The notes below the pieces were generated by a model. That model saw only the letters and a list, made by a program, of their open reading frames with translations, made no database searches and was not told the DNA's origin. Shown in pieces: positions 1-7,388 of a DNA stretch of 36,049 nucleotides (its first letter is position 1; every line of letters starts with the position of its first letter). Origin of the DNA: Leucobacter massiliensis (lineage in GTDB: Bacteria; Actinomycetota; Actinomycetes; Actinomycetales; Microbacteriaceae); NCBI RefSeq assembly GCF_002982315.1, contig NZ_MWZD01000007.1, positions 1-36,049 on the forward strand, read 5' to 3'. The position numbers and the translations under genes are program-made.

Positions 1-214
1 TGGATTCCGGGGGTGGCGGGTGAGCTAAAAAAAAAAAATACGATGACGAGGTAGAGACAGCAGCTGTAACAACCACAGTATAGATCGTCCTGCCGTAGCT
101 TCAGGAACAGTCATGACGAATAAGTGGAGTTATGTTTTTATTGACGGCGGCGGCGGCCGAAGAGATTAAGAGACTGGCCAGCGTCGGATGAGTAAGATGG
201 ATATAAGGGACAAG
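1..214. other. Window edge, no gene recognised
   Basis: This stretch is richer in A and T than what follows, with a run of twelve A at about 27-38. Short open frames cross it, but none has a convincing ribosome binding site or recognisable protein. I see no RNA gene. Confidence 0.4.
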
Positions 215-254
215 CCCGAACCCGCCCCCAGCACCGGCTGGGGGCGGGTTCGGG
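215..254 (-). terminator. Strong hairpin terminator after DUF3237 gene
   Basis: An 18-bp perfect GC-rich stem (215-232 with 237-254) closes on a 4-nt loop. It begins 2 nt beyond the stop codon of the minus-strand DUF3237 gene. There is no long T-tract, which is common for actinobacterial terminators. Confidence 0.75.
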
Positions 255-255
255 G

Positions 256-711
256 TCAGGACACGACTTCGAAGACGTCGATCGTGGTGTGGGTGCCGAA
301 GGCCTCGGCCCGCCCGACGAAGACGCGCTGAGTGAGCCACTGGAGTTCGGGGTCGAGGGTGCGGAACTGCGGGGTGCTCATGAAGAGACCATGCCGCTCG
401 CCCGGGGCGCCCGGGGCGATGCGGCCGACGTTGACCACGTCGACGACGGAGCCGCTGTCGGTGCGGAACCAGTACCTCGCCTCGACCTCGTACGCCCCGT
501 CGGCGCGCTCACGGCACCAGTCGGCGCCGCCGGGCTCGACGCGGCCCGAGATGCGTCCCGTGACCGTGCCGCCCGTGATGGGGATGATCTCGAGCATGTC
601 CGCGCCCCGTCGTTCGACGGGCAGGCCGGGGGCGACCTCGGCGACGATGGTGCAGGCGTGCTCCAGGGCTGGCGCTGCGGGGGCTGCGGCGGGTGCGTGC
701 ATCGTCTTCAC
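256..711 (-). CDS. DUF3237 family protein
   Basis: A 151-residue protein that resembles the DUF3237 (UPF0311) family: small beta-rich proteins of unknown activity often found near aromatic-compound catabolism genes. Features seen are a central GGTVTGRISGRVEPGGADW stretch, an Arg-rich strand (EARYWFRTDSG) and a C-terminal TPQFRTLDPELQWLTQRVFVG segment, which matches the usual family ending where an ester or barrel core packs. Length is normal for the family. Start is ATG at 711; an internal ATG at residue 4 is also possible. It is transcribed away from the IclR regulator and shares the intergenic operator at 749-767, so it is probably controlled by that regulator. The reaction is unknown. Confidence 0.75.
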   Translation of the reverse strand: MKTMHAPAAAPAAPALEHACTIVAEVAPGLPVERRGADMLEIIPITGGTVTGRISGRVEPGGADWCRERADGAYEVEARYWFRTDSGSVVDVVNVGRIAPGAPGERHGLFMSTPQFRTLDPELQWLTQRVFVGRAEAFGTHTTIDVFEVVS

Positions 712-748
712 CTGATTCCTCGTCGACTCGGGTGATCCCTCGGGATTA

Positions 749-803
749 AAACCAAACCATTTGGTTTATCAATTATCGTGAGCCACAACGGATTCCTTGT
801 CAA
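749..803 (-). promoter_or_regulatory. Promoter with 19-bp palindromic operator
   Basis: On the minus strand a perfect -35 TTGACA (798-803) is followed 20 nt later by GATAAT (772-777). Just downstream lies a perfect inverted repeat AAACCAAA-CCA-TTTGGTTT (749-767). The repeat would overlap the start of transcription of the DUF3237 gene, a typical repressor position. The binding protein is inferred to be the adjacent IclR regulator. The 20-nt spacing is longer than ideal, so the exact -10 is uncertain. Confidence 0.55.
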
Positions 804-937
804 GCAGGAAATCGGCACGGTGCAGATTCGTGATCTTCGTGGCACGGCGGGACCGCGGGAGGAGGCCCGGCCCGGCGCGCCCCGCGGCCCCGGGCCACCG
901 GCCGCGGCCGGCGCGGGCCCCGTGGCATGCTGAGTGC

Positions 938-1690
938 ATGGCGAACTCCCGGAGCGGCGAATCGGTGATCGAGCGCGTGGTGCGCGTGCTCGAGACCTTC
1001 TCCGCGGAGCGGACCGTGCAGACGGCCAGCGAGATCGGGCGCCGCGCGCAGCTGCCGTCATCGACCGCACATCGTCTCGTCGAGGAGCTCGTGGCGAGCG
1101 GGATCCTGGAGCGGGACGAGGAACAGCGGGTGCGCCTCGGCATGCACCTCTGGGAGCTGGCGCTGCGCGGCTCGACGGCGCTGCGCCTGCGGCAGGCCGC
1201 GCTGCCCCACATGGAGCGCGTGCAGTCCGCGATCCGCGAGCACACCCAGCTCGCCGTGCTCGAACAGGAGGAGGCACTGTTCCTGGAGCGGCTCTCCCAC
1301 CCCGACGCCGGCGCCAACATCACGCGGGTGGCGGGGCGCCTGCCGCTGCACGCCTCCTCCTCGGGCCTCGTGCTGCTCGCACACGCGGATCCCGGGCTGC
1401 GGGAGCGGGTGCTGGCAGCGCCGCTGCGCTCGCTCGGCCCCGGCACCATCACCGATCCGCAGCTCCTGCGCCGGGTGCTCGCCGGCATCCGCCGCTCGGG
1501 CCACGTCGTCGCGCCCGGCTCCGTGGAGGGCGTCTCGACGGGGGTCGCCGTGCCGATCCGGGACGCGGGGTCCGTGATCGCCGCGCTCTCCGTGGTGCTC
1601 CCGCGGGCGAGCGACCCGGCTGCGGCCGTGCGCGCCCTGAGCGACGCCGCGGTGCGGATCGAGGAAGAGCTGCGCGCCACCCGCGTCTGA
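938..1690 (+). CDS. IclR-family transcriptional regulator (PobR-like by context)
   Basis: A 250-residue regulator. The N-terminal winged helix-turn-helix (about residues 8-60: SVIERVVRVLETF, then ASEIGRRAQLPSSTAHRLVEEL) is followed by a C-terminal IclR effector domain with the typical APGSVEGVSTGVAVPIRD core near residue 190. The frame is open upstream to 797, but ATG 938 gives the normal IclR start. A -10-like CATGCT (926-931) sits 6 nt before it, suggesting a leaderless mRNA. It lies 110 bp upstream of pobA on the same strand and diverges from the DUF3237 gene. IclR-type PobR proteins are known activators of pobA in other bacteria, so a role in sensing 4-hydroxybenzoate is likely but not shown. 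Confidence 0.88.
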   Translation: MANSRSGESVIERVVRVLETFSAERTVQTASEIGRRAQLPSSTAHRLVEELVASGILERDEEQRVRLGMHLWELALRGSTALRLRQAALPHMERVQSAIREHTQLAVLEQEEALFLERLSHPDAGANITRVAGRLPLHASSSGLVLLAHADPGLRERVLAAPLRSLGPGTITDPQLLRRVLAGIRRSGHVVAPGSVEGVSTGVAVPIRDAGSVIAALSVVLPRASDPAAAVRALSDAAVRIEEELRATRV

Positions 1691-1716
1691 GCGCACGGCA
1701 GTCCGGGCCATCGACC

Positions 1717-1729
1717 CCCATTGAATGGG
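1717..1729. promoter_or_regulatory. Short palindrome upstream of pobA, candidate operator
   Basis: CCCATT-G-AATGGG is a perfect 13-nt inverted repeat 72 nt upstream of the pobA start, between the regulator and pobA. It differs from the palindrome at 749-767, so it need not bind the same protein. Confidence 0.35.
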
Positions 1730-1800
1730 AAATCCTGCCGATTGCGCGCCGCCGCTCCGCACACTGGTGCGTGGACACTCTCAACGAAGAAGGAGCCCCC

Positions 1801-3000
1801 ATGACCGCCGAACGCACCCGCGTCGCCATCGTCGGCGCCGGACCCGCCGGACTCGTCCTCTCGCACCTGCTCGAGCAGGCCGGCATCGAGAGCATCGTGC
1901 TCGACCAGCGTACGCGCGAAGACATCGAGGGCACCATCAAGGCCGGCATCCTCGAACAGGGCGCCGTCGACCTGCTCGCCGGGATCGGCGCCACGAGCCG
2001 GGTGCACACCGTGGGCGAACGCCACGACGGCATCGAGCTGCTCTTCGGCTCGGAGGAGGCGCCCGAGCGGCACCGCATCGACTTCCCCGGCCTGACCGGC
2101 CGCAGCGTCTGGCTCTACCCGCAGCACGAGGCGCTCATCGACCTCATCGCGGCGCGCCTCGCCGCCGGCCAGGATCTGCGCTTCGGCGCCACCGTCACGG
2201 CCGTCGAGGGCGTCGACTCGGATCGTCCCCGCGTGAGCGGCACCACCGCGGCGGGCGAGCCCTTCGAGATCGAGGCGGAGTTCCTCGTCGGCGCTGACGG
2301 CTCGCGCAGCGTCGTGCGCCCCGCCGTCACCGGCCCCTCCCGCGAGGGCGGCTACTTCCGCGAGTACCCCTTCGCCTGGTTCGGGATCCTGTGCGAGGCG
2401 CCGAAGAGCTCGCAGGAGCTGATCTACAGCAACTCGCCGAACGGCTTCGCGCTCATCAGCCAGCGCTCGGAGACCGTGCAGCGCATGTACTTCCAGTGCG
2501 ACCCCGAGGCGGACCCGAACGCAATGAGCGAGGCCGAGATCTGGGACGCGCTGCAGGCGCGCACCCCCGGCGTCGAGCTCAAGGAGGGGCCGATCTTCCA
2601 GCGCGACGTGCTGCGCTTCCGCAGCTTCGTCTCGCACGAGCTGCGGCGCGGGCGAGCCGCCCTCGTCGGTGACGCCGCGCACACCGTCCCGCCCACGGGC
2701 GCGAAGGGCATGAACCTCGCCCTCGGCGACGTGATCCTGCTGAACCAGGCGCTGCAGGAGCTGCTGCTGCGCGGCAGCTCGCGCGGCCTGGACGCCTACG
2801 CGGAGGCCGCGTCGGAGCGCATCTGGAAGTCGCAGCACTTCTCCTGGTGGATGACCAGCATGCTGCACCTCTCCCCCGAGGCGAGCGACTTCGACCGGCT
2901 GCGCCAGCGCGGCGAACTGAGCATGGTCGTCGGCAGCGAGGCGGGCCGCCGCTACCTCGCGGAGGCCTACACGGGCTGGCCCTACCGCACCGAGCTGTAG
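1801..3000 (+). CDS. pobA: 4-hydroxybenzoate 3-monooxygenase
   Basis: A 399-residue group A flavoprotein monooxygenase that hydroxylates 4-hydroxybenzoate to protocatechuate with NAD(P)H and oxygen, feeding the beta-ketoadipate route. The FAD-binding GAGPAG lies at residues 12-17, the DG motif (LVGADGSRSVVR) near 162 and the second FAD motif GDAAHTVPPTGAKGMNLAL near 290. The length matches the family (about 390-400). The start has a clear ribosome site, GAAGGAG, about 7 nt before ATG 1801. It follows the IclR regulator on the same strand. No ring-cleavage gene is nearby, so the rest of the pathway must be elsewhere. Confidence 0.93.
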   Translation: MTAERTRVAIVGAGPAGLVLSHLLEQAGIESIVLDQRTREDIEGTIKAGILEQGAVDLLAGIGATSRVHTVGERHDGIELLFGSEEAPERHRIDFPGLTGRSVWLYPQHEALIDLIAARLAAGQDLRFGATVTAVEGVDSDRPRVSGTTAAGEPFEIEAEFLVGADGSRSVVRPAVTGPSREGGYFREYPFAWFGILCEAPKSSQELIYSNSPNGFALISQRSETVQRMYFQCDPEADPNAMSEAEIWDALQARTPGVELKEGPIFQRDVLRFRSFVSHELRRGRAALVGDAAHTVPPTGAKGMNLALGDVILLNQALQELLLRGSSRGLDAYAEAASERIWKSQHFSWWMTSMLHLSPEASDFDRLRQRGELSMVVGSEAGRRYLAEAYTGWPYRTEL

Positions 3001-3076
3001 CGGGAGCGCCGCGGGGCCGGGTCGCCGGCGCCCGCGGCGGCGCGGACGCCAAGCGGGATCGTCGCGCGCAGGAGCC

Positions 3077-3937
3077 TCAATGCGGTGCGGGCGGGGCGAG
3101 GCGCAGCACGCGGTCGGCCTCCGCGATGGCGCGGTCGTCGTGGGTGACGCAGATCACGGCGGCGCCGCGCGCCGCCTCCTCCCGGAGGATGGCCCGGGCA
3201 CGGTCGGCGCTGCGCTCGTCGAGCCCGGCCCCCGGCTCGTCGCAGAGCAGCAGCCCGGGGCGGCCCACGATGCCCTGCGCGAGGAAGACGCGCTGCCGCT
3301 GCCCTCCCGAGAGCGCCGCCAGCGGCTCCGCCGCCCGCTCCGCGAGCTCCACCCGTTCGAGCGCCTCGGTCACCGCGGCCCGCGCGGCCGCACGGCGCTC
3401 GCCGCGCCGCAGGACGGCGAGCCGCCCAGCGCCGCCGGAGCCGCCCGCCTCCCTCTCGCCCCGGCGGACGCCGAGCGCGACGACCTCGCGCGCCGTGAGC
3501 GGCAGCGTCGCGGGCGCACTGGGCCGCTGCACGACGAGCGCGAGCCGCCCCCGCCGGCTGACGACCCCCGCGCGCGGACGGAGCACGCCCGCGAGGAGCT
3601 CCAGCAGCGTCGACTTCCCCGAGCCGTTCGGCCCGACGATCGCGGTGACCTCGCCCGCGCGCGCCTCGACGTCGACGCCCGCGAGCACCTCGGTCCCCCC
3701 GTAGGCGAAACGCAGGCCCTCGGCGAGCAGCAGCGGCTCCGCGCCTCCGTGGCCGGGGCTCGGCCCGGGCACCCGTCCGGCCCGCGGCCACGACGCGGAC
3801 GCGGACCCCGGCCCACACAGAGTCCCCGATCCCGATCCCGATCCCGATCCCGATCCCGATCCCGATCCCGATCCCGATCCCGATCCCGATCCCGATCCCG
3901 ATCCCGATCCCGATCCCGATTGCAGAGTGTCCTTCAC
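3077..3937 (-). CDS. aztA: Zinc ABC transporter ATPase with (Ser-Gly)16 N-terminus
   Basis: The ATPase of a zinc/manganese ABC importer, 286 residues from this start. The Walker A GPNGSGKST, Q-loop, LSGGQRQ signature, Walker B LLLCDEP and H-loop VTHD are all present. I chose GTG 3937 because a -10 TAGGGT (3945-3950) lies 7 nt before it, as in a leaderless mRNA. GTG 3946 is in frame but overlaps that -10, and GTG 3772 would skip the repeat tract altogether. After six residues comes a (Ser-Gly)16 run, then a 40-residue Pro/Gly-rich linker before the ATPase domain; this extension is not part of the ABC family. It diverges from the permease gene across a Zur-like operator. Confidence 0.85.
   Translation of the reverse strand: MKDTLQSGSGSGSGSGSGSGSGSGSGSGSGSGSGSGSGTLCGPGSASASWPRAGRVPGPSPGHGGAEPLLLAEGLRFAYGGTEVLAGVDVEARAGEVTAIVGPNGSGKSTLLELLAGVLRPRAGVVSRRGRLALVVQRPSAPATLPLTAREVVALGVRRGEREAGGSGGAGRLAVLRRGERRAAARAAVTEALERVELAERAAEPLAALSGGQRQRVFLAQGIVGRPGLLLCDEPGAGLDERSADRARAILREEAARGAAVICVTHDDRAIAEADRVLRLAPPAPH
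3825..3920. repeat. Sixteen perfect CCCGAT hexanucleotide repeats
   Basis: A 96-bp uninterrupted tandem array of CCCGAT, read on the minus strand as alternating Ser (TCG) and Gly (GGA) codons at the N-terminus of AztA. Units of 6 bp keep the frame, so copy-number change would alter linker length rather than switch the gene on and off. If translation instead began at 3772, the array would be 5' leader. Confidence 0.97.
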
Positions 3938-3944
3938 CCGAGCC

Positions 3945-3984
3945 ACCCTAGCAGTTGATAATCATTATCGTTTTTGATTAGAGT
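3945..3984. promoter_or_regulatory. Divergent aztA/aztB promoters with Zur-type box
   Basis: GATAAT-C-ATTATC (3957-3969) is a perfect 13-bp palindrome of the Fur/Zur type. It lies between two opposed -10 elements: TAGGGT on the minus strand (3945-3950), 7 nt before the aztA start, and TAGAGT on the plus strand (3979-3984), 8 nt before the permease start. One repressor bound here would block both promoters. Zur is preferred over Fur because the operon encodes a zinc importer; the sequence alone cannot separate the two. Confidence 0.75.
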
Positions 3985-3992
3985 GGTCCGAC

Positions 3993-5000
3993 GTGACCGC
4001 ACTGCTCTCACCGCTCTCCGCCGACTTCGTGCTGCGCGCCCTCCTTGGCGGCGCCCTCGTCGCCGCGATCTGCGGCGTCGTCGGCACCTGGGTCGTGATC
4101 CGCGGCATGGCATTCCTCGGCGAGGCCATCGGGCACGCCATGCTGCCCGGCGTCGCGCTCGCCACCGTGCTCGGCGCCCCCGTGCTCGCCGGAGCCGCGA
4201 TCAGCGCAGCCGTGATGAGCGCCGCCATCGGCGTGCTCCAGCGCCGCGGCCGCCTCTCCTACGACACCAGCATCGGCCTGCTCTTCGTCGCCATGCTCTC
4301 CCTCGGCGTGATCATCGTGTCCCACTCGCGCAGCTTCGCCACCGACGCGACCGCGCTGCTCTTCGGCGACATCCTCGCCATCCGCACCACCGACCTCGCA
4401 GCCCTCGCCGTCGCCCTCATCGCAACGCTGCTGCTCGCCGCCGTCTTCCACCGCAGCTTCGTCGCGGCGGCCTTCGACCCGCGCATCGCGCACACCCTCG
4501 GACTGCGCCCGCAGCTCGCGCACCTCGTGCTCACCGGACTCGTGACCCTCGCGGTCGTCGCCTCCTTCCAGGCGGTGGGCACGCTGCTCGTCGTCGGCCT
4601 GCTGCTCGCCCCGGCCGTCGCCGCCAAGGCGTGGACGAGCCGCATCCCCGCGACCATGATCGGGGCGGTGCTCGTCGGCATCGCAGCCGTGATCAGCGGC
4701 CTGCTCGCGTCCTGGCACTGGGGCACCGCGGCCGGCGCCTCGATCTCGGCGGCCGCCATCCTGTTCGCGGCGCTCTCCTCCGCAGCCCGCGCCGCCGCCC
4801 GCGCCGCCGCCCGCGCGGTCGCCCGCGCCGTCACCGCCCACGCCGCTCCGCGCGGCCCGCGCCGGCCCGCCGAGTCCGGAACCGCCGCGGGCGCAGCAAC
4901 CGCCGCGGGCGCAGCGGGCGCAGCGGAGGGGCTCAGCGAGGACACACCGCCTCGGCCACTCACCGCCGCCGCGCAGGCGGCCACGGAAAGGAACGCATGA
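3993..5000 (+). CDS. aztB: Zinc ABC transporter permease
   Basis: A 335-residue ABC-3 family integral membrane protein with about eight to nine hydrophobic segments covering residues 5-265. Early it shows GTWVVIRGMAFLGEAIGHAMLPG, typical of zinc/manganese permeases. The GTG start at 3993 has a -10 8 nt upstream and no ribosome site, fitting a leaderless mRNA. The C-terminal 70 residues are a low-complexity Ala/Arg-rich tail (repeated RAAARAA) that is unusual for the family and probably cytoplasmic. The stop overlaps the next start by ATGA, indicating translational coupling. Confidence 0.88.
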   Translation: MTALLSPLSADFVLRALLGGALVAAICGVVGTWVVIRGMAFLGEAIGHAMLPGVALATVLGAPVLAGAAISAAVMSAAIGVLQRRGRLSYDTSIGLLFVAMLSLGVIIVSHSRSFATDATALLFGDILAIRTTDLAALAVALIATLLLAAVFHRSFVAAAFDPRIAHTLGLRPQLAHLVLTGLVTLAVVASFQAVGTLLVVGLLLAPAVAAKAWTSRIPATMIGAVLVGIAAVISGLLASWHWGTAAGASISAAAILFAALSSAARAAARAAARAVARAVTAHAAPRGPRRPAESGTAAGAATAAGAAGAAEGLSEDTPPRPLTAAAQAATERNA

Positions 5001-6376
5001 TGTCACGCAGGAGACTGCTCGGGTTCACGGCGGTGCTCGCCGTGCTGGGGCTCGCCGGGTGCGGAGGACCCGCCGCGACCGAGGCGAGCGGCGGCGGGGC
5101 GCGGTCCTCCGAGTCGCCGGGAGCGGCCGACTCCGGCGCACCGGACGGCCACGGCGCGATCGCAGGCGCCGCCGAGACCGCCGAGGCGCCGCTCGCGCTG
5201 CTGTCCGTCGACGCCGCCGGCAGCGTCGGCCTGCTCGACCTGCTCGACGGCACCACGAGCACGCTCGGCACCATCGACGCCCCTGGTACGTCCGGCGCCG
5301 GCGCCACGCCGATCGCCCTCGTGAGCGACGGCCGTTACGCCTTCGTCTCCACGGCCACCGGCCTCGCGATCGCCGACTCGGGCCGCTGGACCTGGGACCA
5401 CGTCGACCACTTCCACTACTACCGCGCAGAACCGCGCCTGCTCGGCACGGTGCCCGGCTCCGGCGTCGCGACCGTGACCACGGGCCCGCTCTCGACCGCC
5501 GGCGGCACGGGACTCTTCTTCGGCGCAAGCGGCGAGGCGGTGCTGCTCGACAACCGCGCCCTCTCCGAAGGGCGCGTCGAGGAGCGCTTCCGCCTCGGCA
5601 CCGGAGCGGACCACGGCCTGCTCGCCCCGCTCGGCGACGGCGCGCTGCTCGGCGTCGACGGCGAGCTCACCGCCCTGAACCGCGACGGCGCGCCCCTCGA
5701 TGCGCGCATCGCCTGCACCGATCCCGCCGGCGCCATCGTCACCCGGGTCGGCCTGGCCGTGAGCTGCGCCGAGGGCGCCGTGCTCGCCGTCGCGGACGGC
5801 GAGGATCCCGTGCTCGAACTCATCCCCACCCCCGCCGGGGCACCTGCGGAGCGCGCCCGCGACTTCGAGGGACGCAAGGGAAGGCCCACGGTCGCGGCGC
5901 TCGCGGGCGGCGACTCGCCGGCCGGCTCGGGATCCGGAGCGGCGTCCGGAGCATCAACGCCCGCGGGCGGCTTCTGGCTGCTCGACACCCGCGCCAGGGC
6001 CTTGACGCACGTGCCGAGTGCCGTGCCGCTCCTGCGCGTGGCCGCCGTCGACGACGCCGAAGGCCACGTCGTCGCGCTCGACGCGGAGGGACGCGTGCGC
6101 GTCTTCCTCGCGGAGAGCGGTGCCGAGACGGGGGCGACCGAGCCGCTGCTCGGCGGAACGCCAGGCGCGGCCGGCGCGGGCGGCACGGAGGAGGCGGAGG
6201 ATCCGGGATCAGAGCCGCCCGCCGGGGTCTCCCTCACCGTCGACGGACAGCGGGCCTACCTCAGCGACCCCGTCGCGGGCGTCGTCCACGAGATCGCCTA
6301 CGCGGGTGAGGTGCGCGTCGCACGCACCCTCGAAACCCCCACCGAGCCCCGCTTCGTCGCGGAGGTCGGCCGATGA
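4997..6376 (+). CDS. Secreted lipoprotein, AztD-like beta-propeller, zinc locus
   Basis: A 459-residue predicted lipoprotein. The signal peptide starts RRRLLGF and ends in the lipobox LAGC (Cys about 22), followed by a Ser/Gly/Ala-rich linker. The body is made of repeated short beta segments (DGRYAFVSTATGLAIAD, GASGEAVLLDN, DGQRAYLSDPVAGVVHEI) that suggest a beta-propeller like AztD. A His/Asp cluster, WDHVDHFHYYRAEP (about residues 135-148), is a likely metal site. It lies between the permease and AztC genes and overlaps both by ATGA. A Gly/Ser/Ala-rich insert (about 310-325) and an acidic low-complexity segment near 390-410 are present. It is probably a second zinc-handling partner of the transporter; its precise role is unknown. 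Confidence 0.7.
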   Translation: MMSRRRLLGFTAVLAVLGLAGCGGPAATEASGGGARSSESPGAADSGAPDGHGAIAGAAETAEAPLALLSVDAAGSVGLLDLLDGTTSTLGTIDAPGTSGAGATPIALVSDGRYAFVSTATGLAIADSGRWTWDHVDHFHYYRAEPRLLGTVPGSGVATVTTGPLSTAGGTGLFFGASGEAVLLDNRALSEGRVEERFRLGTGADHGLLAPLGDGALLGVDGELTALNRDGAPLDARIACTDPAGAIVTRVGLAVSCAEGAVLAVADGEDPVLELIPTPAGAPAERARDFEGRKGRPTVAALAGGDSPAGSGSGAASGASTPAGGFWLLDTRARALTHVPSAVPLLRVAAVDDAEGHVVALDAEGRVRVFLAESGAETGATEPLLGGTPGAAGAGGTEEAEDPGSEPPAGVSLTVDGQRAYLSDPVAGVVHEIAYAGEVRVARTLETPTEPRFVAEVGR

Positions 6377-7368
6377 CGCAGGCACCGAGCCCCGCCGCGC
6401 CGCGCCGCGGGCACCCGCAGGCCCGCCGCCACGCCCGGCACCGCGCGCTCCTCGCGGCGGGCGCCGCGCTCCTCGCCGCGGGCCTCACGGCCTGCGCCAC
6501 CGGAAGCCCGGCAGACGGCAGCAGCGGGTCCGGCTCCGCACCGCAGGTGGTCGTCACCACCAACATCCTCGGGGACGTCGTCGAGCAGATCGCCGGGGAC
6601 GAGGCCGAGGTGACCACGCTCATGCGGCCGAACGCCGATCCGCACTCCTTCGAGATCTCCGCGCAGGAGGCGGCGCTGCTCGACGACGCCGAGCTCATCG
6701 TCTCCAACGGGCTCGGCCTGGAGGAGGGCCTCCAGCAGCATCTCGATCGCGCACTCGACGGAGACGCGACCGCGGTCGTCGCGGGAGACCACGTGCGGGT
6801 GCTCGACTACTCCTCGGCCGACGCCGCCGGCGCGCCCGACCCGCACTTCTGGACGGACCCGCAGCAGATGATCGCCGTGGTGGACGCCGTCGAGGCGGAG
6901 CTGGTCCGGGTCCCCGGCGTCGACGCCGCCGCCGTACGCGCGAACGCCGAGGCGTACCGCGGCGAACTCTCGGCGCTCGACCGCGAGATGGCCGAGGCCT
7001 TCGCCACGATCCCCGAGGACCGCCGCGCGCTCGTCACCAACCACCACGTCTTCGGCTATCTCGCCGAGCGCTACGACTTCAGGCTGATCGGCGCCGTCAT
7101 CCCCGGCGGCACGACGCTCGCCTCGCCCAGCGCGGCCGAGCTCAGCGAGCTCGCGGCCGCGATCGAGGAAGCCGGGGTGCCCGCCATCTTCGCCGAGTCC
7201 TCGCAGCCCGATCGGCTCGTGCAGGTGCTCGCGAGCGAGGCAGGCGTGCGCGTGGACGTCGTCGAGCTCTTCACCGAATCGCTGACCGAACCCGGAGAGG
7301 GCGCCGACAGCTACCTGACCATGATGCGCGCCAACACCGAGCGCGTCACCGACGGCCTCAGCCGATGA
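6373..7368 (+). CDS. aztC: Zinc-binding lipoprotein of ABC importer
   Basis: A 331-residue cluster A-I (ZnuA/AztC-type) solute-binding protein. The N-terminus is Arg-rich and leads to a signal peptide with lipobox LTAC. Expected ligands are in place: His in RPNADPHSFE, His in PDPHFWTDP, the NHHVFGYLAERY motif, and a C-terminal acidic residue in FAESSQPDR. The long His-rich loop of classical ZnuA is short or missing, which fits AztC-type proteins that receive zinc from a separate chaperone. It overlaps the preceding gene by ATGA and is followed 20 bp later by aztD. Confidence 0.88.
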   Translation: MTQAPSPAAPRRGHPQARRHARHRALLAAGAALLAAGLTACATGSPADGSSGSGSAPQVVVTTNILGDVVEQIAGDEAEVTTLMRPNADPHSFEISAQEAALLDDAELIVSNGLGLEEGLQQHLDRALDGDATAVVAGDHVRVLDYSSADAAGAPDPHFWTDPQQMIAVVDAVEAELVRVPGVDAAAVRANAEAYRGELSALDREMAEAFATIPEDRRALVTNHHVFGYLAERYDFRLIGAVIPGGTTLASPSAAELSELAAAIEEAGVPAIFAESSQPDRLVQVLASEAGVRVDVVELFTESLTEPGEGADSYLTMMRANTERVTDGLSR

Positions 7369-7388
7369 GGCCACCAGAAAGGGAAACC

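Noticed and set aside
101..340. Possible small gene at the window edge
   Set aside because: The frame runs through the hairpin terminator and into the DUF3237 stop region, has no good ribosome site and no recognisable product.
769..2868. Very long minus-strand open frame across the regulator and pobA
   Set aside because: It is the antisense shadow of two well supported plus-strand genes in GC-rich DNA; its composition is Ala/Arg/Gly noise.
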